A stretch of 64,000 bases of DNA from Ilex aquifolium (taxonomy: Eukaryota > Streptophyta > Magnoliopsida > Aquifoliales > Aquifoliaceae). Each line of letters starts with the position of its first letter. Position 1 is the stretch's first letter. The translations under genes and the position numbers were made by a program. Shown piece by piece: positions 1 through 12,924 of the stretch. Under the pieces are notes generated by a model that was not told where the DNA came from, made no database searches, and saw only the letters and a list, made by a program, of their open reading frames with translations. The DNA is taken from contig OX637394.1 of NCBI GenBank assembly GCA_951799425.1, forward strand, positions 40,597,642-40,661,641. Reading direction: 5' to 3'.

Positions 1-39
1 GTAGTGAACTCTTGTTGAACAAGTCCTGTTCTTGGGACT

Positions 40-1093
40 TGTGTGGGGTGATTTTCGCACAATAAAATAAAAAGACAGCTCTCTCCCTCGGTGAACTCGT
101 ATTTACCTCGAAAGTCGACGATCCTGTAGCAAAGGAAGACCAAAGATGGCCTAAGGAGTAGTGATGAATTGCTTCAAAGGCTGTCCGATCGATTCCAGCG
201 AGCTGTAGGCAGTTCCTTGCACAAAAAGGATGGGTTAGAAGGCGCCGGAGTGTTTTTCGGCGTATCCCCTTCGACGGTCAAGTTAGTTTCTCTGAGAGAG
301 GGGAAGGAAAAACACTGTCTGTGTTCTGACTTATGAGAATTGGATTTGTGTACCTTTATCTTTAGATTTTTATAACTATTTATACCCTCAAGGACTCATC
401 ATTACTGACAAGTGAGGCAGTAGGTAGTGCCTAGTTATTGGACAGTGCACCTCCTATTTTACATGGGGAAGGCCCCGTTATTAATTGCTCGGGCTCCCGA
501 GCATTGAATTCTCTTTCTCTTATGCACATGTATTAAATACTCGAGCTCCAGGGCATTTAATGCTCCTTCTGCTAGGCTTCCCAAGCCATTATGGGCGTCC
601 CATCCCTCTGAGGGATTATTAAATGATTATCTGGGATGACTGCATGTCAACGGGGCATATTTGTCTATTTACCCCCAATCCTGTACTTCATGCCACATGT
701 CTAACTCCCCTTGGTTGTTGGTCTTGTTCATTCTGCAATTCTGATTTCATTGGGAAGGCAATCCAATGATTCATTGTCCAACTTTGAGATTGATGGGTTG
801 TAGCCGTCAATAATGTCTCCTGGAGCCGAGGTGACGTACCAGAAACAGTCCACGGGATTGAACCACGCAGGGAGATATGTGTGAACCAGAGAGTTTGGGG
901 ATGTCATCGGTGCCGAGGACACGTGTCACCACTGTAATTTGAAGATGTCCTCGGTGCCGAAGATACGCATCACCACTAGAAGGTTGAAAGTGTTCTCGGC
1001 GCCGAGGACACGTGCCATCGTCAGACCCCTTGAGGGTCCTTGTTGTTGAAGACACGTGTCACATCCCTGTTCCTTCTCAGGAACGTCCCATCA
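40..1093 (-). mobile_element. Solo LTR of an LTR retrotransposon inserted in GSTU exon 1
   Basis: The insert is flanked by GGACT at 35-39 and GGACT at 1094-1098, a perfect 5-bp target-site duplication typical of LTR-retrotransposon integrase. Its ends are TG...CA on either strand (minus strand TGATGGGACG ... CCCCACACA). A TATA box, TATAAATAG, lies on the minus strand at 384-376, so the LTR is probably minus oriented with U3 on the right. There is no internal coding sequence and no second LTR, so this is most simply a solo LTR left by LTR-LTR recombination. It shows no clear similarity to the LTR at 20704-21248. The family is unassigned. Confidence 0.85.
900..1062. promoter_or_regulatory. Repeated G-box/ABRE-like motifs in the solo LTR U3
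   Basis: Three to four imperfect repeats of about 45-50 bp share a core of TCGGNGCCGAGGACACGTG. CACGTG palindromes occur at 920-925, 1009-1014 and 1053-1058. Two of them extend to ACACGTGTC, the ABRE/G-box consensus bound by plant bZIP and bHLH factors. They sit upstream of the minus-strand TATA box of the LTR. Function is inferred from motif only. Confidence 0.5.
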
Positions 1094-1189
1094 GGACTCA
1101 TACTCTATACCCTTCTCTGCTAATATAATCCTAAGCCTCATTCCAAACATGCTAGGCTTGAAGTCCAACAGAACCACCTCATCAGCCAT

Positions 1190-1574
1190 TGTCACTGTTC
1201 ACAAAGACAAACAACAACTAGAGGAAAAGGTATAAGATAATGTGAATGGAGCGAAGTGTTGGAGGAAACCATTAGCATTGGGTATTTTGTACTAGAATTT
1301 TTCAAGGTTGGGATCGATTCAGGTTGTAGTCGGTGTCGGTGTTAGTGTCGGTTCACAATCGATTGTCTTTTTATCCATATGTTCATAAGTTAGATTATTA
1401 AATTTGGTTCTAATCTGCAAAATTAATGTACTAATTATCATTGAATTGAAAAAATTATGATCCGCTCGAATAATAGCTGTGTATTAAATGTTATTCAATT
1501 AAGGGAAATTTTATGGTACCGAAAAAAAAATTTGGTACTACATCATAGGTTGTAACTTTTTGAGTAAAATACAG
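1190..1574. other. AT-rich spacer, no gene seen
   Basis: The first part (1190-1330) is the 5' flank of the split GSTU copy and resembles the 5' flank of the GSTU ending at 7416. The rest is AT-rich with no coding, RNA or repeat structure I can support. Confidence 0.5.
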
Positions 1575-2059
1575 GGATGTTTGGTAATTGTTTTTGTCTC
1601 TTGTTTTGTGTTTTTGTTTTCAATTTTTGTCAAAAATGAAAACAAAAATATGTTTGGTAATTATTTTTGTTTTTTGTTTCATCTTAGTTGTCTTGGAAAT
1701 AAGCCAAAAAAATGGGAACAAAAAATTGTGTTCCAGGAAACATGAGAAACACGAAACACGCGCTTTTGGATTAAATGAGGTCTCAACTTCGAGTCTTGCT
1801 AGCCACAAAAGACCACTTCATGTAATGAAGTATAAATATGGGGTCTTTTTTCATTTTCGTTCTCACAGAACACACACAACCCTTCTCTTCTCTCTCCTCA
1901 GCAACACCGACGAAGAACACACACAACTCTTCTCCTCCACTCTCAACAACTCTCTCTCTTATCCTCCACTCTCAACGACTCTCTCTTCTCCTCTCTCTCT
2001 CTCTCAACGATGAAGAAGAAGCTTCTACACATCGACGAAGACAAAGCCTCCACCCACAG

Positions 2060-2155
2060 ATCGACGAAGAGCCATCCTCCAGTCATAGATCGACGAAGAA
2101 GAAGCCTCCACCATAGATCGACGAAGAGCCATCCTCCAGTCACAGATCGAAAAAG
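2060..2155. repeat. Short tandem repeat around GATCGACGAAGA
   Basis: Three near-copies of a 40-45 bp unit contain GATCGACGAAGA(GCC/AGAA) followed by ATCCTCCAGTCA or similar. They lie in the CT-rich leader upstream of the Harbinger genes and give a spurious Ser/Arg-rich open frame. No function is claimed. Confidence 0.5.
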
Positions 2156-2992
2156 CTCTCCCTCGCTGTGAAGGTAAGATTGAAAAACCCCTTTACTTGT
2201 ATAGATATATGTATACATATACGTAGATCTGTATATATATGCATAGATCTGTATATATATGCATAGATCTACATAGATCTATGCATATATGACCATAATC
2301 GTATTTTTTTCATAGATATCTGTATTTTTTTTACCACAATATACATAGATCTGTATATTTGTATGTCTTTATTTTGTGGTATATGTGTGTTTTGGTTCTG
2401 TGAGTGTGTTTTGTGTCTGTGTGTGTCTTTTGTGTGTTCGGTGAGTGTGAGCTGAATTCTCATGTCTGTTCAGTGATTTTGTCGATAGTAGAAACACAAT
2501 CTATTTACCTTTGGGAGAGCACAAACAATCTATATTTGCATAGGAATATGACATTTAAATTGAGAAGAATAAGAGATCCAATGGTTGCTAGTTCCCCGCA
2601 TATGTTGTCTTTGTTGAGAAAATTAGACTATGGGCTTATTGTGGAAAGGGGAATGCAAAATTGTAAACAAGACTAGGTTATTTCTTCTAAGTTGAGGGCA
2701 AATGATAGGGGATAAAAGTGGATGATGTCTTCGAATTAATCTTAATAAACCAATCATTTTGGTAGAACAAGGATGAAGAAAATCCTAAAGACAAGAATGT
2801 GTTCTGGGAAAACTTGACTGTCGTAGCTTAAGATACATTGTGCCTGCACCATAAACACATATTGCCTCTTTATATGTTGCTTATAATATGTGAAAATCTA
2901 TACATTTTGTTGATTGATAAGGTATTGCCATAGCATCTCGAGTTGCTATATTTTCTTATGCTAAAATTTCAGCTATCCAGAGTATAAGAGAG

Positions 2993-3040
2993 CTAGTAGG
3001 TTGTGACCCAGCAAAAAAAAAAAAAAACTAGTAGGTTGTG
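2993..3040 (+). mobile_element. Minute retroposed insertion: 22 bp with poly(A), 13-bp target duplication
   Basis: CTAGTAGGTTGTG at 2993-3005 is repeated exactly at 3028-3040. Between them lie ACCCAGC and 15 A residues (3006-3027). A long direct repeat around a 3' poly(A) tract is the mark of target-primed reverse transcription by LINE machinery. This looks like an almost completely 5'-truncated SINE, LINE or mRNA copy. The source cannot be identified from 7 bp. Confidence 0.65.
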
Positions 3041-3119
3041 GCTACTTAATTTGTTTAGCTGTGGCCAAATCAAGCACTGATGTTTTACACTGTGTCTACA
3101 GTCTGTTGGATTTACAGTG

Positions 3120-3385
3120 TGCATTATGTATGTATGTCTGTGTGTGTTAGTGTGTGGTATGTGAGTGTGTGTTTTGTGTGTGTTTTTGGTCCCTGTTTAT
3201 GTGCAGTATGTGTTCTGTATGTCTGTGTGTGTGGTCTGTGAGTGTGTGTTTTGTGTGTTTGTGTTTTGTGTGTGTTTTTGGTCCCTGTTTATGTGCAGTA
3301 TGTGTTCTGTATGTCTGTGTGTGTTAGTGTGTGGTCTGTGAGTATGTGTTTTGTAAGTGTGTGTGTTTTGTGTGACTGTTTTGTT
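3120..3385. repeat. GT-rich minisatellite
   Basis: TGTG-rich DNA in which a block containing TTTTTGGTCCCTGTTTATG is present twice, starting near 3183 and 3275 (about 92 bp apart), each followed by TGTGTTCTGTATGTCTG. A weaker GT-rich block also occurs at 2380-2450. It lies just upstream of the Myb/SANT-like relic. Confidence 0.6.
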
Positions 3386-3522
3386 TACTTGAATTTGTTT
3401 ACTTGTATGTCTAATAAATGTTGATAGTGTTGTAATGCATGTTGGGTTGTAATTGTGAATTAGTAGTATGGTTATGTGTAGTGGTTGGGAAGTTGTTACT
3501 ATAATTGAGAAATTGTTGTAGA

Positions 3523-4559
3523 TGGAAACAGGTAACGAACAAATACATGATGATGAGGTTGTAGAGGTTGACCATGACAAACATGTAGCCATATGGACGT
3601 CCAATAAGGAGGAAATTTTCATTGACTTGATGGATAGGGAAGTAGCAGCAGGGCATAGACCAAATACTACTTTTTGACAAAGTTGGGTGGAAAAATTTCG
3701 TAACAAACATGAGATTAAGCACGGGGTACAACTACACGTATGAATAACTATGGAGGAAGTTTAATAATTTGAGACCAGTTTACCATACTTTCAAGAAACT
3801 GTTGAATCAAATTGGAGTTGGTTAGGATCCCGTGAAGAAAACCATTGTCTTGGAGGATGAGGTTTGGAGAGGTTTGTGCAAGGTAGGTTTTAGTATTGAT
3901 TACTATCCATTTTTATTTTTTAACCACAATGTCAAATGGTTTTAGGTTAATAAGTATTGATTATCTTTCATTATTTTCATTTAATATAGGTTAATAAGTA
4001 TGCCAGACAATTCAAGAATAAAAGGTGTTCACATTACGAGACGTTGTATAGGATTTATGAAAAGACAACTGCAACCGGTGATAATTCTCATCCATCCACC
4101 CAACCTCTATCGGACAACGAGGAAGATAAATACCCTACCTTTGATATGTCACTTGAGGTTGATGATGGTGAGGATAATGTGGAGAAAGGGACAAACAACC
4201 ATCCTCGAAGTAGGTCTACCACTCCAACAACTAGTCATCGTATGAAGAAGGATGACTATAGCCTAGCACTTACTTCTTCCCTTAATGTGTTGGTTGAGAG
4301 TTCAAAGAAGAAGGCAGAGTATATTGATTATAAGATGTCTAGTGCGTCTATGACGATGACTTCATGTGGTGATAGCGAGGCTATTACGCATAATGATGAT
4401 ATGTTAGAAAAATGTGTGGCTGCTTTGAATTCTCTCGAGGACATTGATGCGGCTTCATACACAAAGACCATTAAGATTTTTGGAGATGGTATGAGCTATA
4501 AGAAGATGTTATTGTATATGCCAGATCATAGGAATAAAGACTTTGTTACTCACCTGTGA
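3523..4559 (+). pseudogene. Myb/SANT-like DNA-binding protein of a PIF/Harbinger element
   Basis: In Harbinger elements this protein helps the transposase bind DNA and enter the nucleus. Exon 1 starts at 3523 with METGNEQ, then the Myb/SANT-like signature (AIWTSNKEEIFIDLMDREV...GHRPNTTF). A likely intron at 3883-3989 (AAG/GTAGGT ... ATATAG/G) joins GLCK to VNKYARQFKNKRCSHYE, the end of the domain. An acidic, Ser-rich tail follows to the TGA at 4557. In-frame stops at 3675-3677 (TGA) and 3823-3825 (TAG), plus a frame slip near 3737, break the domain. The 3' exon (3990-4559) is still open. Confidence 0.8.
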
Positions 4560-4759
4560 TGGTTGTGTTTTAGATTGTCGTACTTTAGACACATAAGAAA
4601 GTTTTATTTTGGCTGTGTACTTTGGGATTATGTGTACTTTGGAATTATGCGTACTTTGGGATTGTACTTTAATTATTATGCGTACTTATAATATTTTGTG
4701 ATAACTGTCTAATATGTGCATTACGTATGGATATTACAGGTAGACCTGAATTTTTAATA

Positions 4760-5249
4760 ATGAATTCAGATGAAGAATTGAATATGGTATTAGATAGTGA
4801 TGATGAGATGTCTGTTGTATTGACTGCAATAGAATTAGATAGTCAAAATATATCACAATGACCATGTAGAACGTCTGCTCTTACAGGCCATGATTACGTG
4901 TTGGAGTTATTACATGTACATGAAAGTAGGTGTTATGAGCAATTTAGAAAGAACACACCCGTGTTCGTGTTGTTTTGTGAGGCATTAAAAGAAAAATGGT
5001 TGAAACACTCCAGGTTTATAACCGTGCAAGAGCAAGTTGCTATATTTTTACTCACAATATCACATAATGAGCGAAATCGCATAGTAACTGAAAGGTTTCA
5101 GCATTCGGGGAAGACCATTTCCAAATACTTTAATAGTGTTCTGAAAGCAGTTTGTAGGCTTGAAGTTGATATTATCTGCCCTCCCGATTTTATTATGGTT
5201 CAACCTCACATGGGAGATAATTCAATCTCTCTCTCCAATCTAGTTAAAG
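4760..5249 (+). pseudogene. HARBI1-like PIF/Harbinger transposase, N-terminal fragment
   Basis: The frame runs from ATG 4760 (MNSDEELNMVLDSDDE), with a TGA at 4859-4861, through LELLHVHESRCYEQFRKNTP to VQEQVAIFLLTISHNERNR and RFQHSGKTISKYFNSVLKAV. This is the helix-rich N-terminal region (DUF8040-like) of plant HARBI1-type transposases. Intact family members are roughly 400 residues and carry a DDE nuclease domain. Here the protein ends after about 165 codons where a SINE begins, so the whole catalytic domain is absent. Confidence 0.82.
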
Positions 5250-5397
5250 GTAGGTCATCCACACCGTGACTAGGATATTCATGAGGGTTAAAACCCTCAT
5301 GGCCTGCCCCCAAGAGGTTACTAAAATTCGAATTCAGGACATCTGAATTTATAGTTCGTCCCTTTTATCATTTGAGCTAACCCCCTTGAGTTACTAG
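5250..5397 (-). mobile_element. tRNA-derived SINE (family 1), truncating the transposase
   Basis: Read on the minus strand it begins CTCAAGGGGGTTAGCTCAAA (box A-like), has a box B-like GAATTCGAATTTT, then a body ending in CATGAGGGTTTTAACCCTCA and GGATGACCTACC. The same element is recognisable at 62716-62910 (with poly(A)), 54745-54896 and 60283-60370. It lies at the point where the Harbinger transposase similarity stops. Confidence 0.7.
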
Positions 5398-5489
5398 AAA
5401 ATTTTATAGTACATTTAAGAAAAAACCTTGTGATCTATGCCAAATGCTCAACAAAACCAAGGTCATCCTTTATTGCAATAGTCACCAAG

Positions 5490-5582
5490 GAAGCGAGGAA
5501 GTGATCCAACGGTAAGAGCTCACTCACGCCCACATGTGATCATAGGTTTACACCTCAACCCCCCTCCCCAAAAAAGAAGACA
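5490..5582 (+). mobile_element. Candidate SINE insertion in the 3' flank of a GSTU gene
   Basis: The 3' flanks of the GSTU genes are alignable (CAAAACCAAGGTCATCCTTT and onward). Relative to the copies at 17600 and 31550 this one has extra DNA containing a box A-like GATCCAACGGTAAGAGCTC, a box B-like ATAGGTTTACACCTC, and an A-rich end (CCCCAAAAAAG). No clear target duplication was seen. Confidence 0.45.
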
Positions 5583-5727
5583 CACTGAAGTGTCTAAAGG
5601 TCGTGCATCCAGTACACGAGGTTCCTGCCATTGAAGTGTCTAAAGTTCACAAAGAAAAACATGAAAAAGTTCAAGTAAAAAACAGTAGAATGGATCCTTC
5701 GGTTTTATTGCTCCTACTTGTGCTTCT

Positions 5728-7425
<1,698 letters not shown>

Positions 7426-7539
7426 TCACAAAGATGAACAAGAGCAAGAGAAGAAAGGTATAAGTAATATATGTGAAGGGTTTGGTGGTGATAGGGTTGG
7501 CTACTTTATATTTGAAAATTTCTTGTGGCTTGGCATTTT

Positions 7540-7640
7540 TCAATGTTTTTTTTTTCGAACCTATGATCATTGGAGGAGCGCAAGACTTTCAAACTCTACT
7601 GAAAGTCACTTAGGCTACCACCTCGGTGGTATTATTCAGA
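7540..7640 (-). mobile_element. Candidate tRNA-derived SINE fragment
   Basis: On the minus strand, ACCACCGAGGTGGTAGCCTA gives a box A-like motif. CATAGGTTCGAA gives a box B-like motif, followed by an A-run (plus-strand T-run at 7543-7553). It lies 120-220 bp upstream of the GSTU start at 7416. It could also be a decayed tRNA-related repeat. Confidence 0.4.
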
Positions 7641-10080
7641 ATTTTAAATTATATTTTAAAAAATTAAAATTTTAATGTTACACCCACCAAAAAAAAAAAA
7701 AAAAGAGCCAATGTGGTGTGTTTTAATGAAATTGAATACCAGTTCTTAATAAATTTGATTAAATAATTTTCATGTAAAATACTTAAAATTAAGCTATCTA
7801 CAGATAATTCAAGAAATGTTTGATTTTGGATCAGATTTCCACATTTCTTTTATCTGATAGGTACATCGTAGAAATTTTAATTTTTAGAGTATAAATTGAG
7901 AATTTAAAAAAATTTAGGGTCAAAATGTCATTCATCTTAGTATTTTGAGTACTGATTGACTTGGTGGTCAGTATCGAGGTCCACCATGTCTTGTTTTTTT
8001 ATGGACGTATCTCATAAGTTAGATTCGTTTGTTTTTTATATATTATTATTGTTAAATTAACAATAAGTCTAATCTAGTAGTAGCACCCACATTAGACATG
8101 TGTAGTTCATAAATTATACATGTCGATTTAAACACGGTACAATTAACAGATATATCCTTCAGCTATATTCAGTCGGCTGTTGATTACGGCATTAAAAAAA
8201 AATTGGTGTTATATCACTTATTTTTTTTTTTAATAGTTAATTAGGTTAGTGTCCCTCTTTTAATGTGTAAACTAATTTTAGTCTTACCGAATTTTTAGTA
8301 CAATAAAAAAGTCTTTTGATTTTTGAAAAAAAATTGCATGCGGGTCCTTGTGTTGGTGCGAATGTTAAGAGATTTGTTAGTTACTAATTTTTATTATCCA
8401 TTTTTCCATCATCACATGATTTCAACCAAAAATATAGTTATCTTCTTCTTCTTCTTTTTGCGTTTATTTATTGAGGTTTTTAGTGTGTTGTCTATTAATT
8501 TTAAAATTCAAACTCATGAATCAAGCAATTTGGACATTATGATGACATCTGACGATGTGTTTTAGTGTACATGTCTGACAATCTGTATTTATGGAGAAAA
8601 ATGTACATTAACGATCTGTGTTTTAGTGAACTTATCTGACAATTTGTGTTTTTTGTACCTATCTAACGATATATATTTATGGAGAATAAGGTATATTAAC
8701 GATCTGTGTTTATGAATAAGAAGCTACATTAACGATATGTATTTTTGAGTACATGTCTAACGATCTGTGTTTTAGTATACTTATTTGAAGATCTGTATTT
8801 TAATGTACCTATCTGACTATTTTTGCATACCTATTATTTTTTAGATTTTTTTTAGTGTGTACCTATTATTTTTGGTTCGAAAGTATATATATATTTTTTT
8901 AATTGTGTACCTAATTTTTTTTTAGCGTACCTTTATTAAGTTCAAAATTACACTTGGGGGCTCCATGGATTTGTCCCCTTAAATAAACTAATTACAACAT
9001 ATTCAAAATTTGAAAGAATTTAAAAAAGGTGCTAGATTGGATTTTTGAATTCGTAGGAAATCTTTGAATTCAAAAAGAAAACCTCTTAGCTACCTTGGAT
9101 AATGTCTTTCTTGCTTAAAACTCTCAGTTGATATTGATCATGGAGGAGAAGAAGTCTTGCTTCAGTAGGAAGGGAATCTGTGTATGTTGTTCATCGTATA
9201 TGTATACAAAATTAAATTATCATAGGTGCACAAATTAAAAATTAAATATTATATTTCATTCATAAAGGAGAGATTGCATATGTGGTTCATTTATTTTATA
9301 TTTAAAAAAATAGAAAAATATTATTTTTTTGAGGTCCTTCAACTTTGCTTCAAGCTTGTTCGCTTTCTTCTTCTCCTTTTACAGTTTTTTGTTGAAGGAT
9401 TTCGCCATTTTCTTCCACTCGTCTTTTTCTTTGTTAGATATGTAGAGTTCGGATTCAAGACGGTTGATATCAACTTGCATGCGATCTTGTTTTGCATGGG
9501 CGTCATCCAGAAAACCTGAAAGTATTTGTATGTTAGTTTGTGTTTTTTGCTGCCTTGGTTGTTTCATTTTTTTCCTGTGTTTTTGTTCTGAATTAGATAC
9601 ATTATTTATAGAGGTATTTTCCATAAGGTAGATGAAGAGGTTTAAACGTATATTCATTATGGTGTTAGTTGTGTAGTTAATCGAAGAGATGTTTGTTCAG
9701 ATGTCTTATCTTAATGTATTTGTTGTGGAGATAAACTGAGTGCAGCCGTTACTAGTAAATATAACTTAATATACCTTCAAAATTCTAGTTAATAGGTACG
9801 TTAGTCAAGAACATGTCATTTTTTTAGGGTACCTATCTGAATATCTATATTTTTTAGGACGAATGTACATTATGATGATGTAGGTTTTTAAAATAGGTGT
9901 TTTGATTACGTGATGACATTGTCGTTATTTTTTACATTTTTAAAGGGTGTTAGTTATGGTCACTGTTTTGACTTTTCAACAAGGACCTCATCCAAAAGGA
10001 AATTGGTGAGTGAGATTTTTTTTGAAATCCTATTGAGCTTAAAGACCGTCCTCTAAAAAAATCTTTTTTTAAATTGTTTA
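7641..10080. other. AT-rich intergenic DNA with degenerate repeats
   Basis: No gene can be supported. At 8550-8830 there are six or more loose copies of a motif like AACGATCTGTGTTTTAGTGT spaced 35-60 bp apart, and related words recur near 9830. A minus-strand open stretch at 9657-9379 would encode a Lys/Glu-rich, coiled-coil-like peptide (AHAKQDRMQVDINRLESELY). I recognise no family for it, and its surroundings are not gene-like. Confidence 0.5.
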
Positions 10081-10084
10081 TACC

Positions 10085-10631
10085 GAATTTTAGTGCACTC
10101 ACTTTTTTATTGACTCACAAATTCTTACAAGCATCGTCTCATTCAAAAGTGACATCTTTCTTCATTAGTTTGTTGAACGAATGACATCATCAAGCCAAAT
10201 TGGAGATAAATCTTTGTATATATGCAAGCTTTCCTTAGTTCATGCAGATTACTGGGCCTATGTATTTTCAAGATAACATCTATTTTTGATTGATCAATCT
10301 CGGTATTTCGATGTCTAACAACGAATCCAAGGAACTTGTCAGAGATAACCCCAAAGGCACACTTTAAGGTGTACATTTTTAGTTGATACATTTGAAGCCG
10401 CTCAAAAATGTTGTGCAGATCATCAAGGTGGTCTTCGCGCGTTCTTGACTTGATGACCAAATCATCAACATAACATTGAACATTTTTGTGCAGAACATCA
10501 TCAAAAATTTTTTTTTGCATAGCACGTTGATATGTGGCATCTGTATTCTTGAGTCCTAAGAGTATTACCCGATAATAATAAACTCCATTTAATGTTTGAA
10601 ATGCAGTGAATTTTTCGTCTTTTAGATCCAT
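10085..10631 (-). pseudogene. Gypsy reverse transcriptase fragment
   Basis: The segment KFTAFQTLNGVYYYRV, GLKNTDATYQRAM, then YVDDLVIKSR (catalytic YVDD codons at 10472-10461), KCAFGV and KFLGFVVRHR is the core of a Ty3/gypsy RT palm and connection to RNase H. Similarity continues with frame slips to about 10085, then stops before RNase H. The upstream half of RT (10632-11400) is recognisable only in short out-of-frame pieces. Confidence 0.85.
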
Positions 10632-11409
10632 TAGAATTTGTTTATACCCTAGAAGAACTGTTCATAAAGGATAATACTTCATGGCCAGTGGTCGCATCAA
10701 CCAAGCTTAGTAATCGGCAATGAGAAGTCATCTTTAGGACATGCTTGATTCAAATCTCGAAAGTTGACACAAACTCGAATCTGACCATTTTTCTTCTTGG
10801 TACAATTTCTACAATGCATGTTAGGTATTTGACTTCTTGGATAATCCAGCTTCTATCAACTTGTTGACCTCGACTTCAATTTGTGGAACTAGCTTTGGAC
10901 AGAACTGTCACTTTGCTTGCTTAATGAGGCAAACACCATTTTTAATAGCAAAACGGAGAACATCAATTTTGATCAAGTCTTGCCATTTCTCTATATGATC
11001 ATGCAAAATCATATTTGTATTCCTATAATAGTGTAAAGTACTCACATTCCTCTTGAGGGCTTAGGAGACGTTGACGAATATTGATCTGAGATCATCTTCA
11101 GTTCCCAAATTCAATTGCTTGAGATAGTCAATAGTGGCTTGCCCCCTTCTTTAATTGTAGATGGTGTTGGCTCGGGCTCATCACTGGAAACAAGTTCTTC
11201 CAGTTTTGGTTTTTCTTTCGATGTACCCTCAATGGTGACACAATTCACCAAAACAGCTTGTCCTTGACATTTATGCTATGTAACAATTTTTGTTTTTTGT
11301 TATTTCTTGCAGGATATTATTGACCAGTAATAAGATTGTTGGGATTACTGGTTGTAGCATCCTTACCTATATTTGTAAACTTTGGTGCACGATGTCTGCG
11401 CCATCTCTA

Positions 11410-12815
11410 CTATTTCTTGGCTTGCTTGGAAGAACTTCGTACTTCATGATCAACCAATTTTCTGAGCCGTGTGAACACAGAGGCTTTTTGTGGAGCATCT
11501 GAAGAATTTTTCCCACTCAATCGGTCGAATACCGTTCCTCGTTTGGCTTGTTTATCAAAATGATCAAAAGCAAAAGCAAGAGGTTGTGGGACTTCTTCAT
11601 CTTTGTATTCATAAATGTGAATCATGATAGGTTTCGACGATGCTTTCTTCAGCTTTGATCGGAATTGGAACAAGAGAATATCCTAACCCAAATTTGTGTT
11701 GTGTAGAAGACTCTCCTTTTGTGGCCATTTGCATTATTGTTGACTTATCAGCTTTTTTCATTGGGAGAACTAGTTCAAGCTTCCCAAGCGAACACGGCTC
11801 ACATTTATCATAACCTACATTTTCAAAGAGTTTTTTAACACGGGGATCGAACCAAGCTTCGTTATAATTTCTTCTTTCCTTAGCTACAGAAGTTGTTATA
11901 AAACCCTTTAGAAGTGGATCAGAGATTGTTAATTCTGATAACTGAGTGATAGGTAAGGTTAGATTATTCTTCAAAAGATTGATGTCCTCTATCTATAGTT
12001 GTTCCTATCTTTCTCTCATCGTTGTGATCTTTGGCATGGTAACAAAAAGTGCCTCCGAGATGAGCTCTAGTTCTGAGTAGAACTTGACATCTATAAAGTG
12101 AGATTCTTCCATTGAGAAATGTTTGATTTCAGCAATGAATCGCCTTTCTTCCCCATTATGGAAATATTTAAAACATTGATGTAATGTTCATAACACAACC
12201 CCCATATCATGGAACCAAGGTCGACCCAAGAATAGTTCGTAAGATGTTTTGGAGTCAATAACATGGAAGAGGGCTGAATACACCAATTCTCCGATTTCAA
12301 TGTTGAGATGACTCATGTCAATGGCACGTTGCCCCTGTTACTTCATAGAGATTCTAAGCTACTTCATAGTGCAAATTGACATAATGTTGACGGCCGATCC
12401 ACAATCAATTAAGATGTGAGACACCTTAAAATCTCTAATGTTTTCGCTAATGTAAAAGGGCATGTTGTGTGGGCAAGATCCTAGTTGCAGATCTTCAATA
12501 GTGAATGAGATTGTTGTCGTATAATCTGTATCAGCAACCTGATCGACTCCTATTAGAATCTTCTTTTTGAATCTTTTTGGGTCGACTAAAACTTGTACCA
12601 ATGCTTGGTGGGTTTCTGCCGATAACTCAAGTGCCTCAAACAGACTCAAATTTAGTGGCACATCCTTCAACTTTGGAATTATGTCTTCTTTGTCTGTCAA
12701 TGCTTCTATTTTGGTACTTTTAGTTCTCGAACTTTTATTTGATGGAGCATCAATTATGCATGTTGTAATTATTTCTTATTCCCCTGATTTTTCACCCCAA
12801 ACCACTATATAAACT
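11410..12815 (-). pseudogene. Gypsy protease region and linker, broken into frames
   Basis: The stretch at 12700-12359 ends with the aspartic protease segment HILIDCGSAVNIMS (active-site Asp-x-Gly-Ser). At 12300-12091 a frame-shifted continuation follows. The stretches at 11974-11609 and 11673-11410 (containing GTVFDRLSGKNSSDAPQKAS) match the linker seen between protease and RT in plant gypsy elements. Each piece ends in stops or frameshifts, so no functional polyprotein remains. Confidence 0.7.
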
Positions 12816-12924
12816 TCCGAAAACATCATAAAAATCTTTGGTAAAAAAACCCAAAAAAGGGGCTTATGGAGAGGAACGTATAGTATTTAAATCAAACTAC
12901 TTTTTTTATATAATTTATTTTTTG

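Larger units (their letters stand above)
1..1189 (-). pseudogene. GSTU exon 1 split by a solo LTR (partial, runs off window)
   Basis: Tau-class glutathione S-transferase exon 1 on the minus strand, with ATG at 1189-1187. Residues 1-32 read [20 protein letters not shown] and onward to the Glu-Ser of EYES, at 1189-1094. The frame resumes with [11 protein letters not shown] at 39-1. The catalytic Ser (about residue 14, in KPSMFGMR) is present. The exon is closest to that of the GSTU at 7096-7416. A 1054-bp insertion (40-1093) with a 5-bp target duplication interrupts it, so no normal protein can be made. Apart from the insertion I see no frameshift in the visible part, so the gene may have been intact until the insertion. 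The rest of exon 1 and exon 2 lie outside the window. Confidence 0.88.
1575..5249 (+). mobile_element. Decayed PIF/Harbinger-type DNA transposon (boundaries approximate)
   Basis: Two gene relics on the same strand, a Myb/SANT-like protein (3523-4559) and a HARBI1-like transposase N-terminus (4760-5249), are the two-gene set of plant PIF/Harbinger elements. The left limit is a guess from a terminus-like start at about 1575 (GGGATGTTTGGTAATTG), followed by low-complexity T-rich DNA, a CT-rich leader and short repeats of GATCGACGAAGA (about 2060-2150). On the right the transposase is cut off at about 5249 by a SINE. No right terminal inverted repeat or target duplication was found. The element cannot be autonomous. 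Confidence 0.6.

Noticed and set aside
1588..2116. A 141-codon and a 92-codon open frame in the left flank of the Harbinger relic
   Set aside because: They consist of T-rich and CT-rich low-complexity DNA and short repeats, with no domain.
3197..3706. A 169-codon minus-strand open frame rich in Thr and His
   Set aside because: It is a by-product of the GT minisatellite and lies opposite the Myb/SANT-like exon.
9379..9657. Coiled-coil-like 92-codon frame as a gene
   Set aside because: No recognised family, no neighbouring exons, AT-rich repetitive context. Kept only as a remark.
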